Assembly (NCBI GenBank): GCA_021229015.1
Contig: CM037785.1
Span: 34,707,062-34,771,061, forward strand
Direction: 5' to 3'
Source: Solen grandis
Taxonomy: Eukaryota > Mollusca > Bivalvia > Adapedonta > Solenidae
DNA: 64,000 bases
Positions 24,040-37,769 of this stretch are shown here, piece by piece. The stretch's first letter is position 1, and every line of letters begins with the position of its first letter. Under the pieces are notes generated by a model. The model made no database searches. It saw nothing but the letters and a program-made list of their open reading frames with translations, and was not told the DNA's origin. The position numbers and the translations under genes are program-made.

Positions 24040-25257
24040 TAGGGAAAAACATTCCATCGTTCTTGTTTTTCAAAATATTCAAGTAAGTAAAGCTGTCATA
24101 GTTTACACAGATTATTACCTGAATAGCAAAAAATAATTGTTAAATGTGTGGGCATATTTAATAGACAAATAAGAATGATCAAATTCGCCCATAAGTATAC
24201 AAATACTTCTAAGGGCTATGTATAGTCTAGATGGTGGAATTCGATAATGATAATTAAATACACGTTATCATAAATCAAATTAACTATAGTAATTTCAGCA
24301 TGACTTCTCGTTCCATATATTGAAATTGTCAGATACGTAATATGCGAACTTCCATGAACCAGACTGATCAATGTCAGATCAAGGGTAGTAGCGTGGTTTG
24401 TGGTATTCTGTCTGGACTGTCCTTAGTAAAGCTCATAGATGACTCTTGTTAAACCCGACAGTTTCAGGAAAGAAAACCCGAGTTCCTCCCAAGGCATTTG
24501 ATTATAAAGGCTGAGGGGTTTGAAAAGTGAGATTTTTCAACAAAAACAAGAAATATTAAAAAAAGATATTTGGTGGCGAAAGTTAAAATAATGTAATAAC
24601 ATCAAATGCATATCATTAAAAAAAATATCCAGACATGGCCATCGAACGTAAGACCGACGCTTAACCAACTGCGCCATAAATCTGTTACTATGTGTGTATA
24701 AAATTGAGAATTTAATATGCAATTTAGGGCCAAGTCTATTTAGTTTTCTAAAGATAACACACCCAAACTTCTTGACGACCATCTATTCGTTGATGGAGTC
24801 ACAAATTCTTCTTTTCTCAAAAAGTATATTTCACGTTTGAATTGGAAGAATAAATTGCTATATGCCAATTGACTATCGTGTAGAAAGAAGTGATTCTGAA
24901 ACTCCTTTTTTATGATAGAATAATCTAAAATAATTTATGTCAATCAATGAAACAGGTGTTTTTCCACTGCCAACGGTTGTTAACAGTTTTATTGGATCAG
25001 GAATTAGGACAATCCATTTTATACAGCTTACGCCGAAAAAGAAAACAAGCCAACAAACGTTCTTAAAATAAGATTATATGAGTAGAAAGCTAATAAATTA
25101 AAATATCATAAAAAAATACACCTTTCTGGGTAAAAAAAGTGTCCAGGCATGCCTCAGAAACATCACAAATTGCTTTGTTACAAAATACACTATAACCTAG
25201 TGGCTAGGCTATCGTAGACAAGGCGATGTGTATTCTGAATATATTGCACAGGTGAAG
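24040..25257 (+). repeat. Upstream part of the segmental duplication, copy 1
   Basis: It is homologous to 42660-43832. Shared blocks include AAAAACATTCCATC, ATTATTACCTGAATAGC and GGTGTTTTTCCACT, TACAGCTTACGCCGA, AGTGGCTAGGCTATCGTA. No coding sequence is seen in it; it is presumably 5' flank or a 5' UTR intron. Confidence 0.8.
24618..24680 (-). mobile_element. tRNA-like relic
   Basis: The minus strand reads TATGGCGCAGTTGGTTAAGC then GTCTTACGTTCGATGGCC, an A-box and truncated B-box pattern. It lies upstream of methyltransferase copy 1. Confidence 0.4.
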
Positions 25258-25424
25258 ATGGCTTCCTTTAACTACTCCGATCACTTGTCCACTATTCTGT
25301 CCAATGGAATGATTACACTGGCCATCGGTATTGGGAAGGAGCTTGGACTTTTTCAGGTCTTGCTGGACGCTGACCAGCCCGTCTCTGTCGAGGATATTGC
25401 GGGACAGCTAAACTTGAAGAAAAG
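25258..25424 (+). CDS. Methyltransferase copy 1, exon 1
   Basis: It encodes residues 1-55 plus two bases of codon 56. The donor is AAAAG|GTTAGA. About 13 of 167 bases differ from copy 2 exon 1. Confidence 0.9.
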
Positions 25425-28400
25425 GTTAGACCTTTTTTCCCTTTCTACCCGGCGTTTGTTTCGGTTTCAAACATAAGTAATATGACCTTACTTTGTACAT
25501 GCGTGTTTTTAAAATCTCAAGTGTAAAAGAACAAAGAACTGACCAGCACAATCCTTGTAGAAAATTGCACACATATATGCTTTGTAAGTGAACATAATTT
25601 TGCAGGTTGCTTTTTATTTTTTACATTACAAACAATGTTTATATCGATTGTTGCGGTTTTAAAGTTAATACATATTTTAGTACAATGGAAAATAATGACA
25701 TGGTTTACGTTTATTATCGCTGGGTTGGTTAAAATAAATAAATTTCTGATACGCTTATATTGCGGGGACATCGTTCGATTTACTCGATGGGGTAGCTGTG
25801 GGGCTAGACCCCCCCCCCCCCCTTCCAATTAATAAGGCTCACGAGGTCTTTCCTGTGAACAACAACAACAAAAAACATTTTTTCTTCCTTTTTTAAGATA
25901 CAATAGCAACATAGGCGAAATTAACAATAAATAAAGGCATTACTAGCATTTTGTGCCAATAAACAACATTAAAAATGCATGTTCTAGGTAAATCTTTACA
26001 ATCTATTATATACATGTATTTGATATCCATCACTCATGGGACAGGACCAAATTTGATATCTTATAAAACACATTGTTGGTTCAAAAACAACTTAGAGTAC
26101 TGCACAGAAACATTTTGAAAACAGATGAACTTACGTTAAGATTAAGAAATACGGTGGAAAATAATTTGGACACCCTCTAAACCGTTGATATGATCCAAAT
26201 TAGAAAGGGTCCGGATAAGATTGTTTGATTGCTTGCTTGATTGATTTCTTTGAGTTTACCATCGCTACAAATGTAAGTAAACGAGTAAATTTTGTTAATG
26301 CTTGTCGATTTTTTTTTTCCTTTTTTTTTGTAATTGGGTCTGTTAATTGAAAAGAATCAAAATTGTGAAAATTAATGAACAAATGACAAGTTGCAATCCA
26401 CAATAACATTTAATTTGAAAATATACCTCAGTACTTTAGATAAAATATTGAAAAGTAGATGTTAATTGAGAATTTTGTGAATGATGTTTTCGAATAGAAA
26501 ACGTTTTGCTTTTGGGGGGTTTGCGGCCATAGCCGCAAGCTAATAATATTACTTCATTTTGTGATTCCCTTATAATCGTTTACGTAACATTTCTGGCATG
26601 TTGCATTTGTAGATATCCGAGATTATCCGTTTGTGTACAAATCATATGCGGGTTTCCCAAAGTAAAAATGAATTGTAGAAAAGAACAAACAATCAACCAG
26701 AAACACAGGCAATTTATGAATAGAGACCGTGACGTCTCTAGCTGCATCGGTGTTGACAATTTAAAACATAATGTCTCAAAGTTTTATGGGGCCTTGAAAA
26801 TGGCATTTACTCATGAGTGCCAGACTATGCAAAAGGCAAAAAAATCTTTTGGACATTCGGTCTGACAAGTATGAAAATTTTGTCAGACCGAACGAAAACC
26901 TGTCTGACCGAAAACAAATGAGAAAATATGTAAAATATCTAGTTTTTGTCTTTCTTTAGGTATATTTAATTGATATATATTGATACATATAGTTTTAGCC
27001 AAATAAACATTTAAATTTTAAAAATTAACCAAGGTAATTTCATAACAAGCAAGAATAGCAAGGAAAGTTGTTTCCCCCTTATATTTACAGTTTGAGTTTG
27101 CTGAAAAAATCCCTGCCAGTCATCTAGACTGAGGAGACAGAATTGTTTATCAGACCGAAATGAAATCTGTCAGACATGTCTACCAGTCGACACCTTTCGC
27201 GAAGTCTGGAGTGCGACCTTACAAGCTTATTATTAGTGATTATGTTTACAAATACAGCGACAATACATTGCGTTGTATACATAGGTAAACGCAAGTCATA
27301 GGCTAGCAGACGAAGTTACTCGCTAGCCAACCGTGACGCAAATGACTTAAGATAATACACTAATATAAATTTTGACAATGTTCGCCCTTATAGCTAAATT
27401 ATTTACGTAATAGCGGTGGCGTTAGTGTTAAGGGGTTGTCTTCAATGCGCCTATTTTATAGAGCATTTATATGAATATATGACAGACTGTGTTGTTTTAA
27501 AAATAAAGTTGCCCGAAGTATCTAATATAGATGATGTGATTCTGTATTTTGCAAAACATTAATACGTTTATGTTGCTTGTTTGATATGCATATTATGAAT
27601 GGGAGGTATCCAAAAGATTTTACGTGCAGTGCTAATGACGGGATATATCATTGCTAGCTTATACCTGTTTCCTAATATCGTAAACTTCCAGGTTTTGGAT
27701 AATGATGAGTCAGACCATTTCACTGTTTCATACGTATTACCATATAAGCAAAGGGAATAATTAAAGGAAAACACGTGTATTCTAGAACATGAACGTTTCG
27801 CTGGAACGGTATTTACACAACCAGTTATGTAGATTTTGTATGTGAACTACTTTTAATTAAACAAACCCAGATATTGACCGAGTTATATAAATATATAGAG
27901 AGAGAGCGCGGTCTCGAAGTTAACGTCTGCTCGTAAAACGACATGGCCTTAAGACCATTTCAACGGATGAAGTCAAAACCCGATTTGTGGTCCCCGCAGT
28001 GTGATAGGAATAAAACGTATTAGTATCTAGCGTTGTGTTAGTTTAGGAGGTCAAACTAAGTTGTTGACCTACGAGAATACAAAGTGAAACGCAATTGCTT
28101 TAAGCAATATAGTCGTAAGTAAAAAGTCATTTTTTCAGCATAATCAGCGACTAAAACTGGTAGTCTCAAAAAATAATCCTAGTGCGATGGGGTAATTACT
28201 TAAATGGTCACGTAAAATGAAGCGCCCCTGCACTAGTGTAACCTCTCATAAATGGTTGACGTACTTTAAATCATTACTGTATGAGGAAAATGCTGCTCCA
28301 TTAATATTGGATATCTTTTTCCAGAAAAAAAAACAATAACGAGTTCAATAAGCCATTCACAAGATCTGAAATAGAACAAGTAATAAATAACGGTAAAAGC

Positions 28401-31400
28401 CCGAGGCCAGACGATATACCGTAAGAATTTTATGGAAATATTGTGCAGAATACTAATCATATTAAAGAATGATTATGTAACAATCCTCTTGAAACAGGTA
28501 AATTTCCATTTTATTTGGTGAAAAGTGTCATCAAGAAAATTCACAAAAGTAGATCAATGGCAGACCCTAGCAACTACAGACTCACTCTAATGTTGTAAAT
28601 ACGAGACTTTATAATTAGGCTGAAATGAATGATAAAATCGACGAGTCCCAGACAAGTTTTAAACTAGTTATTTGAGAATAGTTAACATTTTCTGTCTACA
28701 AGTCATGATTCAAAAGTACTTAACAAGGAGAGGTGTTAGGTTCTACTGTATATGTAGATTTTAAAAAAGCATTTGATAAAATAAATCATTCAAAAATGTT
28801 TACAATACTAGTAAAACAAAGGGTATATGGAAAGTTTCTGTGTATACTTAAGGCTATTTATTGTAATCTGTACTTCAATTAAGCGAGCAATTATAATGGA
28901 TATGTTTTGAGGAAATCAAGATGGTGCTATTGTTCAACGGATTACTCCTTGTAATATGGGGAGAAGACAAATGAGCGTAACCAGTACTACTCTTTATTCT
29001 CTTTATTAATGATCTGATCATTCGACATAAACAATCCTGCGATTCCGGTATATTTATTACAAACAAATACCTGATTTCCACTGCCTAATGGTCCCTGGCG
29101 ATATTGTCAATTGTGATGAAATGGCGAATAAATTACATTATAAACATTAAAGATTTTTTGTCAAGAAACAGATATGGAATAAAGTATTATAATAAATAAT
29201 AGGTCATGGTCATTCGTAATGGAAAAAACCTACGCAACTATGAAAGCTGGTGCGATCCCAGAAATCCAAAAAATGTTGTGTTGGTATAAAAATATATGGG
29301 TGTTCATCTCACCACGACATTAAAGTGGTCAACCACGTATGAAAAACTACCTATCCATGCTAGGTCAAACACATATGAAAAATTCCCTATCCATGCCATG
29401 TCAACCTCCTATCCAGGCTAGATCAAACGTGTGTAAAACTCCCTTTCAATGCTGGGTCAACCTTGAAAAGTCCCTATCCAGGCTAATTCAACCACATATG
29501 AAAACCTCCCTATCCATGCTAGGTCAACAACGTATGAAAAACTCCCTATCCATGCTAGGTCAACCACCTATCCATGCTAGGTCAACTACTTATCCAAGCT
29601 AGGTCAACCACATATGAAAAAAAACCACCTATCCATGCTAGGTCAGCCACGTATAAAAAAACTTTCTATCCAGTCTAGGTCAACCAGGAGAAAAACTATT
29701 CAGCCCCCACTAAAACAACCTTCCTTAGAACCTATATTCCTATCTACCACGTATGAAAACTCCCGGCGTATGAGAAACTCCCTATTCAGGCTAGGTCAAC
29801 CATCTATCAAGGCTTCCTCAACCACGTATGAAAAACACCCTATCCATGCTATGTCAACCACGTATGAAAAACACCCTATCCAAGCTAGGTCAACCACGTA
29901 TGAAAAACACCCTATCCATGCTATGTCAACCACGTATGAAAAAAACCCTATCCATGCTATGTCAACCACGTATGAAAAACACCCTATCTAAGCTAGGTCA
30001 ACCACGTATGAAAAACACCCTATCCAGGCTAGAAAAGCTTTCTTTTTATTAAAACAATATCAAATTTCATTTGCATATTTCCCAATCAGAGAGCATTTCA
30101 GTGACTGGATTTGCTTGTTAAAGTTGTTCTATGTTACGCTTCACAGTTCGGGGAATGGTTATGTTAATGCTACAGGATCTGTTCATAACGATTTTATAAA
30201 AACTATCTTGGGTTATACAAGATTTCAATTAATACTTTAGCTCTTGGTGAATGTTGCAGATTGCCCCTCTGTATAGCGTGCATGGCTACTTGTGTGAAGT
30301 ATTGGTGTAAATTACGTAAACTATGCATCAATCTAGACATCCGTGGCAATGTTACTTAATGTTAAAATGTTATGATGACAATGGCAGATGCAATTGGGCA
30401 ACTAATGTAAAAATGCTATTTACAAATTGTAAGGGTTATACATAGATTTCGCAAAAAGATTGGAGATAACGATACAATTTTATACTTGTCTAGGCAGAGA
30501 ATTATGGATTGTACTACCCAAACTTGTCATAATGATATAAATACCTCTAGTCGATGTCATCATTATGAACATTTCACAATACTTTTGAATGTAGAATGGT
30601 ATTTGGCGTTGTATATGCCATTTAAATACAAAAATTTAGATGCTAAGCCATAATCTTAGAATTGAGACGGATAGACATGCAATTATCTCGATAGAACAAA
30701 GATCTAAATAACAATGGGAGATTGCTATTTGATTGTGAATTTCATGCCTGTTTTTCAATGTTTTAAACAAAATATTGTAAGACAACAATACTTGTTTAAG
30801 TGGTACAGTTTGGGAACTGGTTTGCAGGACTTTTATTCACTGATAAATTCAAGTTGCGATAGAACTATTCGAAATATAATTTTTTTTGTATACCATATTC
30901 TAAATTTTGGTAATATTTATATTTGAGTGACGTATCAATATAATTTATATATTTCTGAATGTATTATGGGCCGGAGACCTTATTTATGAATAAAATGTGT
31001 TGAGTTGATCAGAAATTGACTGCTTTTTCTGGTACACTGCTTTGAACTTCACAGTTCGGTTTATAATTTAGTAGATGAAACAACCAACACATAACACTTT
31101 AAAAAAAATCTGTATAAAACTATTGATGCAATCTGTTCATATATGACATCAGTAGTAAACAACGCTTGCAAGCATGTGCCAGCCGTGGTAGATCCATTTG
31201 ACGGTACTTGGTTATTATACTGGGTCAAATACGCGAACAAAATCAATTGGTGATTAAGCAACAAGTGCTTTGAATAGACAGAATAGACAGCCTAATAATG
31301 AAATGGGCAAACCTTCCTTTTGAAAGGAACTTTGTTGTTGTCGTCGTCGTGCTTTGAAATCTAAATGTTTAGATTTTGTATTTTGAGATTTTGCATTAAA

Positions 31401-34400
31401 GGTTTGGGTTTGTAAAGCATGGTTGTGAAATTTCCAGATACGTGGACAAGTATAACAAAAGATTTCACAGTGACACATATGATATGTGGTGCTACGCAAA
31501 CTTTGAGTAGTATGGATTCCAGTTAAATTATGTATTCATGTATTCAAAACTTCAAGGCTAACATGATGCACTGATTATAAGACACGTGTTAAAGGACACA
31601 CATAATTTACCATTAAAGGTAGTACATCTATCATTCCATTTTAATTATGGTCCTTCAAATGCTTAAAAATACTTAAGTGCAGAGGCAAGCATCCATTGAC
31701 TTGGTGTTTTAGGCTCTTTTGCATAAAGTCTATACGAACTTGCATATACCATACGTTTCCCATGATCACTTGATTGATTACTATTACAATTCAATGATGG
31801 ATGGACAACCTGAATATGTATATATACATATTCATCCATTTCTGTAAAAAAGTTCTTACAGTTCTGGGACTAAGAATCGCAAAAACAAAACAAACAAAAA
31901 AACAATATTTAACGAAAGTAAAAATATATATAGGCCACTAAAGGGTTAAGTTTACGTACAAAAAGAAATGTTTAGCTTTACTTACCAAAACTAGGTTAAA
32001 CAATATTTTATATATTTACAAAGAAACAGTACTTAGTAAAAGAAAGACACAATAGTTATATTCTTCATTAATATTTCCCTTTTTGCCTGAAAAGATTAAC
32101 ACTTTACTTTAAAAAATTGAATCACTAAATAAGGTTCTGTCACAATCAAACATGTAACAAGGGTGCATACTAAATATTAATACATATACTCGTATAATAT
32201 GTGAAAGGCAAAGCCTCGAAACTACCGCGGCATTTTTTATTTTGTTTATATACTTGTTTGTCCTTTCTTGACTTGGGCTGGATTCATTAATTACTGGCTT
32301 CTCCTTCTTTTTTAACAGGAACAGTGCGTACCCAACTTTGCTACTAAGATTTTGATACCGATCTCTCACACACATACTATATTATCAATATCAAATACCA
32401 CTACATGTATTCATTTTTGAATATCAGAAAGTTGATATCTTGATTAATTAGAACTTAAAAGAGAGAAAGATAGAGGAAGAGAGAGAGTATATATAAAATA
32501 AATTATTAAAACACACACACACACACAAAAGGACATAACTTATAATTAGATAAACATGTATATTCTGTAAAAAATCTCAGATAATAGATCTAAGTCTAGA
32601 AGATATTTATTGCTTAGAATGACTTAATCACATACTGTACGTTTTTTATGATGTAAGCAGCTTTGTGTAGTCTGGAGTGCCTTCCCCTTGCACTATATTA
32701 TCCATAGTTAAGTGTTACAATGTAATACGAGTAGAAGGGAAAACAATGTTAACTTTATTGACCAATTATCGGGTTTCGTGTTTTCAGCGAGCAAATACGT
32801 TGAATTTAGCTAATACTTGTTTTATCTCGACAATAGGTATACTCAAGAATGGCTGTCGTGTATGAGCTCGGCCAACATCATCCAGCTCGACAAGGACACA
32901 GAGCGGTATTTCGTACCAGAAGACAACAAGGCGGTCCTTGACGGAATATCCTCCTTAAATCCAATGGTTTTGGAGTCCGCAAAATGTGCAAGCGATATAG
33001 AAAACTGTTTCAAAGAAAAAGGGCCGTACGGTACATGAGTTTTAAATTCATTTAATTTATACTGTATTCAACATAACGTTCTTGCATATTATTAATACAA
33101 CTATGACATTGGTCTTAGATGAAACTGATCTGTACACGCAATTAATATTATTTTTGATGATGACCTCTTTACTCACATACGTTATTTCCATGTATTGTAT
33201 GTCACGTTATGTTTCTGTTCCAATCGATACAGGCTACTCGTAATTTCATTTTGAAATAAAAACCATGAAAAATACAAGAAAACATCTTCATTCGACAGTT
33301 TAAAGCATATATATTTACGAAAATAAAGATTTAAAGTCACTCGGGCAAACCCAGCTCACGCGCTCACGTAAAGCATATAAACTTAATCCTAAAATTGTAA
33401 AAAATGTCATAGAAACTGGACCGTACGGTGCATGAGTTTTAAATTAATTTAGTGCATAATGTATTCACCATTAAGTTCCTGCATGTTACTCATACAACTT
33501 TGACATTGAGATGTCTTAGATGATATTGAAATGTACACGTAATTATATCGTCTTGATAACCAATCATATACGTTGTTCCCATGTATTGTATGTCACGTTA
33601 TTTTTCTGTTCCAACCGACAAAGGCTACTCGTGATTTAAATTTTTAAATAACAACCTTGAAAAATACAAGAAAAAATCTTCATTCGACAGTTTAAAGTAA
33701 AAAACTAGGAAATTACATATTTAAAACAACTCGGGCAAAACCAACTCATGCGATCACGGTGAGAATATTAACTTAATTCTAAAATTGTTAAATATGTAAA
33801 TATTGTAGTCTTCGAAAAAAAAAAACGGATGAAAAATCACAAATATCAGGTTAGAATCGTAAAATCAAAGTTTGTCTGTGCTTTGTTGTTTGTTTAACCA
33901 CACAGTTCTTGTTCAGGTGCTATTAATCATATATATAGGATCTGACATGAAATGTTATTTAATATTAAAATTTATTAAACGAGTTCATGAAAATATTATT
34001 AAGCGAGCCTCTGGCAAGCTTAATAATATTTCATGAAAGAGTTTAGTAAAATTTTGATATGAAATGACAATTCATGTCAGGTTCTTTTTTGTCATATGAC
34101 CTATACAGCGACAGTAAAACGCCATTATAACAATTAACAAACAAACAAATGAAGGAACGGACTGTACACGAATTACTTTTGTAATCTAACACCAAGAAAT
34201 TATTTTCAATTAATAACTGAAAATAACGATTTAACGTGTGTTTCTCATACATTTTCAACATCACATAAATAATGAATCAAACACATTTAAACCAAATGTT
34301 CGAGTTCAACACGTTATGCATACATATAGAATACACGCGCGTGACGCGGAGTGATGTAATTCGGCTTAAAAGTTATATGTAACGTGTTAAATGTAAGAAA

Positions 34401-36563
34401 ATATGTAATGGGTATACGACACCAGACACAGCTGTTTTAGCACAATTTCATATGATAAATAATAATTTGCAACTAACTTAAATACACAACAAAACACAGG
34501 TAGATATTGGATACGGTTTTTTCTTAAACATACCACACTAAGTTACTTTATCATAACACGTGACGGGCCAGCTATAAACGGAGATGATCATACAAGAGAG
34601 ACATAAGGGCTTAGCTTTGTTCAGACCGGAGACATAATCCCAGATCCCGCTGCGACGCTGGCGTCCTATCACTCTGTCTTTAGATTTCTATGAGTGTAAA
34701 AATGAATAACTTGTTTATATTTTGTCTCATATCTTATGCAGGTATAACATACAACGAGAATACAAGTTTTTTCGACTACTGGGGAGGTTTCAGATCAAGA
34801 ACTGCACCGTCGTTTGTCAAAAACGACCTCCTGCCACTGTTTGAAAAACAGAAGCTTTATCAAAAACTTGGTAAGATATTTTAAGTTATAGATCACAAAT
34901 AAAATTTAGATAGAAAATTGGATACATAAGTAGATAGAAAAAAAATAAATGGTTGTATACTCATAGTTTTCTGTTACATCTATACTTTAAATATACATGC
35001 ACTATAGTATCTTTTTAATTTATTCGTCAGAAGGGTACTTGCACTGTTAAACCTCAAGTCATTCGTCCGCCCCTATGTCCGTCCTTATAGAAGAAACTTT
35101 TGATCGCAACATCTTACAAGAGGGATTTGGTTCAAACTTGCACACAAATGTAGGCAGAATCATATGAACGCAGTGATTTGTTTCAAATATAGCCAACATA
35201 CATGTTCATTGTGATACATTTCCCTATGCTTAAAAATGCCTGATTATATTACCGGTACACAATATTTATGATAGTTATGCTACTGGCAACAAAAGTGTAA
35301 CATTCAACTTACATAATTAACATACTTGCAACATACAAATGTTCTTCATTTGTAGATTATTACGCGCTTGCGGTGCTCTTGTGTAGATAAATCAACAAAC
35401 ACCCAGCATGTTCCATCAATTTTTAGGATGTTTAATTATCGATTTTTTTTTTTTTTTTTTTTTTTTTTTTCCTTTTTTTTGTATTGTTTGGTTTGAAAGC
35501 ATTTTAGCAGAGAAGAGAGTCTGGCTCTCATAATATGAAGCTATAATTAATCAGCTATTGTATTGATACAATGTTCACATGTGTTTCAATTGAAATTCGA
35601 AACAATTTCCTTGACAAAAGGAGATAGGATCCATTAAAAATCTTGATTTTGCTTTATTTTGACCCAAGAAATCCATTTTTAAATATGAATATTTTATCAA
35701 ATTAATCAAACTATCACAAAGAGATATGTGTTTGCGGCAAGTATTGATATCCTTACAAAGGCATCTCCGTGTCGAAGCAAACGAAGCCCTGTCGCCTTCT
35801 TTGGCATACCGCAAACATATGATTAATAATTTTCTTGCTAATCTAAAATTTTCGAATCTTTGTTTTAGTTTACATAAACTTTAATCTAATCAAACGCTTT
35901 CAACTATTTCCTGTATAGTAGGTGATTTGTTTAACAAGAAGACATTGTTAAACTAAGTTGAAAATTATATATATACAAAGTGAATATTTCTTATTGACAG
36001 ATTCGGGAATTCGTGTCCTTGACCTTGGGTGTGGTACAGGTCCGTATACGCTCGCCCTGGCTAAAATCTTCCCACGTTCCGAGTTTGTCGGAATCGATCT
36101 TTCAGACAAAGCAATTGGATTGGCCAGGGCTGATGCTAAGACGACTGCCATTTCTAATGTGGAATTTGAAACCGGAAACGCACATGAACTGGACGACAAG
36201 TTCAGCAATTCGTTCGACCTTGTGTTCATGTATGACGCGCTGCACGACCTGCCTGCCCCAGACAAAGCCCTGGATCAGATCAAAAAAGTAATGAAAGATG
36301 ACGGGACCTTGTGCCTGATCGAAATTGGCTTTCACAGCAATCCCGCAGACAACATCGACGATATGTATGCATCTTTTGCGTATGCATGCAGCATCTTTAT
36401 CTGCCTGCCATCCAGTATGGCAACAGAGCCGCATACAGGTTACGGGGCGTGCTGGGGCAAAGAAGCCATTGAAGACATGCTCCGGGAAAAGAAGTTCAAA
36501 ATTGATGGCAAGCACCAGTTTTATACTATGCTCAGAGACACGTTGTTCTTATGCAGCAAGTAA
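25258..36563 (+). CDS. SAM-dependent methyltransferase, Rv2258c-like, copy 1 (4 exons)
   Basis: Four exons join in frame: 25258-25424, 32837-33030, 34742-34870 and 36001-36563, giving 350 residues. Each junction has GT/AG and matching phase. Residues 1-120 resemble the winged-helix/dimerisation region of Rv2258c-like and O-methyltransferase-type enzymes (GIGKELGLF, VSVEDIAGQL, then YTQEWL). The class I cofactor motif VLDLGCGTG is at about residues 169-177, followed by the acidic end of strand 2 (FVGIDLS) and DLVFMYDALHDLPAP, a post-motif region. The protein should bind SAM in the cytosol and methylate a small molecule; the substrate cannot be read from sequence. The start ATG is the one conserved in copy 2 (43833). 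An AG lies six bases upstream of the ATG in both copies, so a non-coding 5' exon is possible. A possible poly(A) signal AATAAA is at 36666. The family assignment comes from recognised sequence pattern, not a search. Confidence 0.9.
26515..26760 (+). promoter_or_regulatory. Promoter-like block in intron 1 of copy 1
   Basis: The block from the GCCGCAAG stretch through TTTATGAATAGAGACCGTGACG corresponds to 50325-50520 in intron 1 of copy 2. Its last 50 bases also resemble the module at 22679, but the TATA box and CRE are each altered (TGACGTCT). Confidence 0.4.
28290..29240 (+). mobile_element. LINE reverse transcriptase relic
   Basis: Broken frames give SPRPDDIP-stop-EFYGN, ADPSNYRLTLM, YVDFKKAFDKINHSKMF (the first catalytic Asp block) and LYSLFINDLI. 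Stops and shifts show it is dead. It sits in intron 1 of copy 1. Confidence 0.85.
29325..30045 (+). repeat. 36-bp minisatellite
   Basis: About 18-20 units of CCACGTATGAAAAACACCCT followed by ATCCATGCTA(T/G)GTCAA. The last seven units (29820-30035) are the most regular. The unit length is a multiple of three, so frames stay open (MKNTLSMLCQPR per unit). It lies in intron 1 of methyltransferase copy 1. Confidence 0.93.
31035..31190 (+). repeat. Homologous intron 1 block, copy 1
   Basis: TTCACAGTTCGGTTT, CAACACATAAC and AAAAAAAATCTGT followed by CTGTTCATATAT are shared with 52250-52390 in intron 1 of copy 2. Confidence 0.75.
32837..33030 (+). CDS. Methyltransferase copy 1, exon 2
   Basis: The acceptor is CAATAG|GTATAC and the donor TACG|GTACAT. 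The exon encodes RYTQEWLSCM to GPYG, the end of the N-terminal helical region. Its 194-bp length equals copy 2 but the protein is much more diverged there. Confidence 0.9.
33010..33405 (+). repeat. Tandem duplication in intron 2 of copy 1, unit 1
   Basis: Unit 1 starts in the last bases of exon 2 (GGGCCGTACGGTACATGAG) and runs into intron 2. Unit 2 follows at about 33405-33800, with long shared stretches such as CCATGTATTGTATGTCACGT and CTTCATTCGACAGTTTAAAG. Confidence 0.85.
33405..33800 (+). pseudogene. Tandem unit 2 with vestigial exon 2 end
   Basis: It begins GTCATAGAAACTGGACCGTACG followed by GTGCATGAG, a decayed copy of the exon 2 terminus and donor. Copy 2 exon 2 reads GTCATA...GAAACTGGACCTTACG, so the relic keeps residues (ETGPYG) that copy 1 exon 2 has changed (EKGPYG). 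Confidence 0.8.
34742..34870 (+). CDS. Methyltransferase copy 1, exon 3
   Basis: The acceptor is TTATGCAG|GTATAAC and the donor CTTG|GTAAGA. It encodes ITYNENTSFFDYW to LYQKL, the linker helix before the Rossmann fold. Confidence 0.9.
35440..35480. repeat. Poly(T) tract in intron 3 of methyltransferase copy 1
   Basis: T run with one CC interruption. Confidence 0.9.
36001..36563 (+). CDS. Methyltransferase copy 1, exon 4 (catalytic domain)
   Basis: The acceptor is TTGACAG|ATTCGG. The exon carries the whole Rossmann methyltransferase fold, starting DSGIRVLDLGCGTG and ending LFLCSK-stop. Positions 36051-36184 are identical to copy 2. Confidence 0.93.
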
Positions 36564-37769
36564 GGAATCAATATAACGCATTGAATAATCTGTGTTGTAG
36601 ACACAACGCAATTCAACGTGTTTTTAAAGATTTTATACGACATTCAATTTACTAATACATTTAAAATAAATTTCGTTATTTAATACTCCGAATGAATAAG
36701 GAAAAATCTAAACACCATTGCATGACATAGACGATATGGATTTATGTCACAACAGTGTAAGATCTATTAAGAAGGACATTTAATATCAAAGAAGCAAACT
36801 ATTCAATTTCGGAAACAATTGTTGTAACTAATTATAATAATATATATCTTCATTTCGGATATTACTTTCTAAACAGTATTTTCTGAATATATTTTTTCAG
36901 TAATATTGCAAAACGGACAGGGTACAAAATTGTTGATTATTTTTTATTACATACGAGTATATTGATTGGTGTTGAATGACTTTGAAAAATATTCTGTTTG
37001 TCAGAGAAATTAATAAGAGGATGAAAAGAGTGGTTTTAGCACCAAATTGGCTCTGGGTTGCTCTGTGACTTCGGTGACCTAGCCCTGCTCCCCCTTAGCG
37101 CCGACTCCCCAGTTACGAAGATATGTATAAAGGTTACTAACATGTGTGCATACTTCATTCTACTAGCAATTCATTCTTTGACGTATTGTTGTGCTACTAC
37201 AAAATCAAACAGATATGTGTAAATATTCAGATCATTGTTTTATTTTTCACTCTAAATCTCTAATCTTCTTTTATAGAAGTAAACTTCTATGGTTTAACAA
37301 ACATACACAGTTCTCTTTTTTTTTTAATTTTTTACATCGATACTAATAAACTTTTGAGTAGAAAACACATTCACTGCAGCTGGGTTGATGTCTGATTATA
37401 TCTATTTCCGTGTGTGAAAAGATAGACGTCCCCTCATTCAAACTCAATAATAACAATATAATAATTATATAATTACAATATCCAATATAATCAGAATAAT
37501 AAAATACCAAAGTTTCGGTTTCATTTATGTTTATTTGTATTTGTTGTTGATGTTGCTAAACAATATTTCACTTTTTCTCAATGACAGATTTTTCAATTCA
37601 GCGACTGATTTGTCATTCTCTATATCGGATCGTATAGCAGCTTGTAATGGTCTGTTATTGATGAATAAGAGTAGAGTTTGTTTCTATGCATACTTTTACC
37701 GAATGCATCTCAAATGTGGAAATGTAAGACTTTGTGTTTATATGTAAGCAGCTCCGTGGTTTCTGGTCA
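36564..37769. other. Intergenic, 3' of methyltransferase copy 1
   Basis: A possible AATAAA is at 36666. Otherwise only AT-rich sequence with no supported gene. Confidence 0.6.

Noticed and set aside
29325..30045. CRISPR-like regular repeats
   Set aside because: Units are contiguous with no spacers and the setting is eukaryotic; it is a minisatellite.
36013..36515. Other long frames over methyltransferase exon 4 (both strands), and equivalents at 59399-60137
   Set aside because: Shadow frames of a strongly supported exon.
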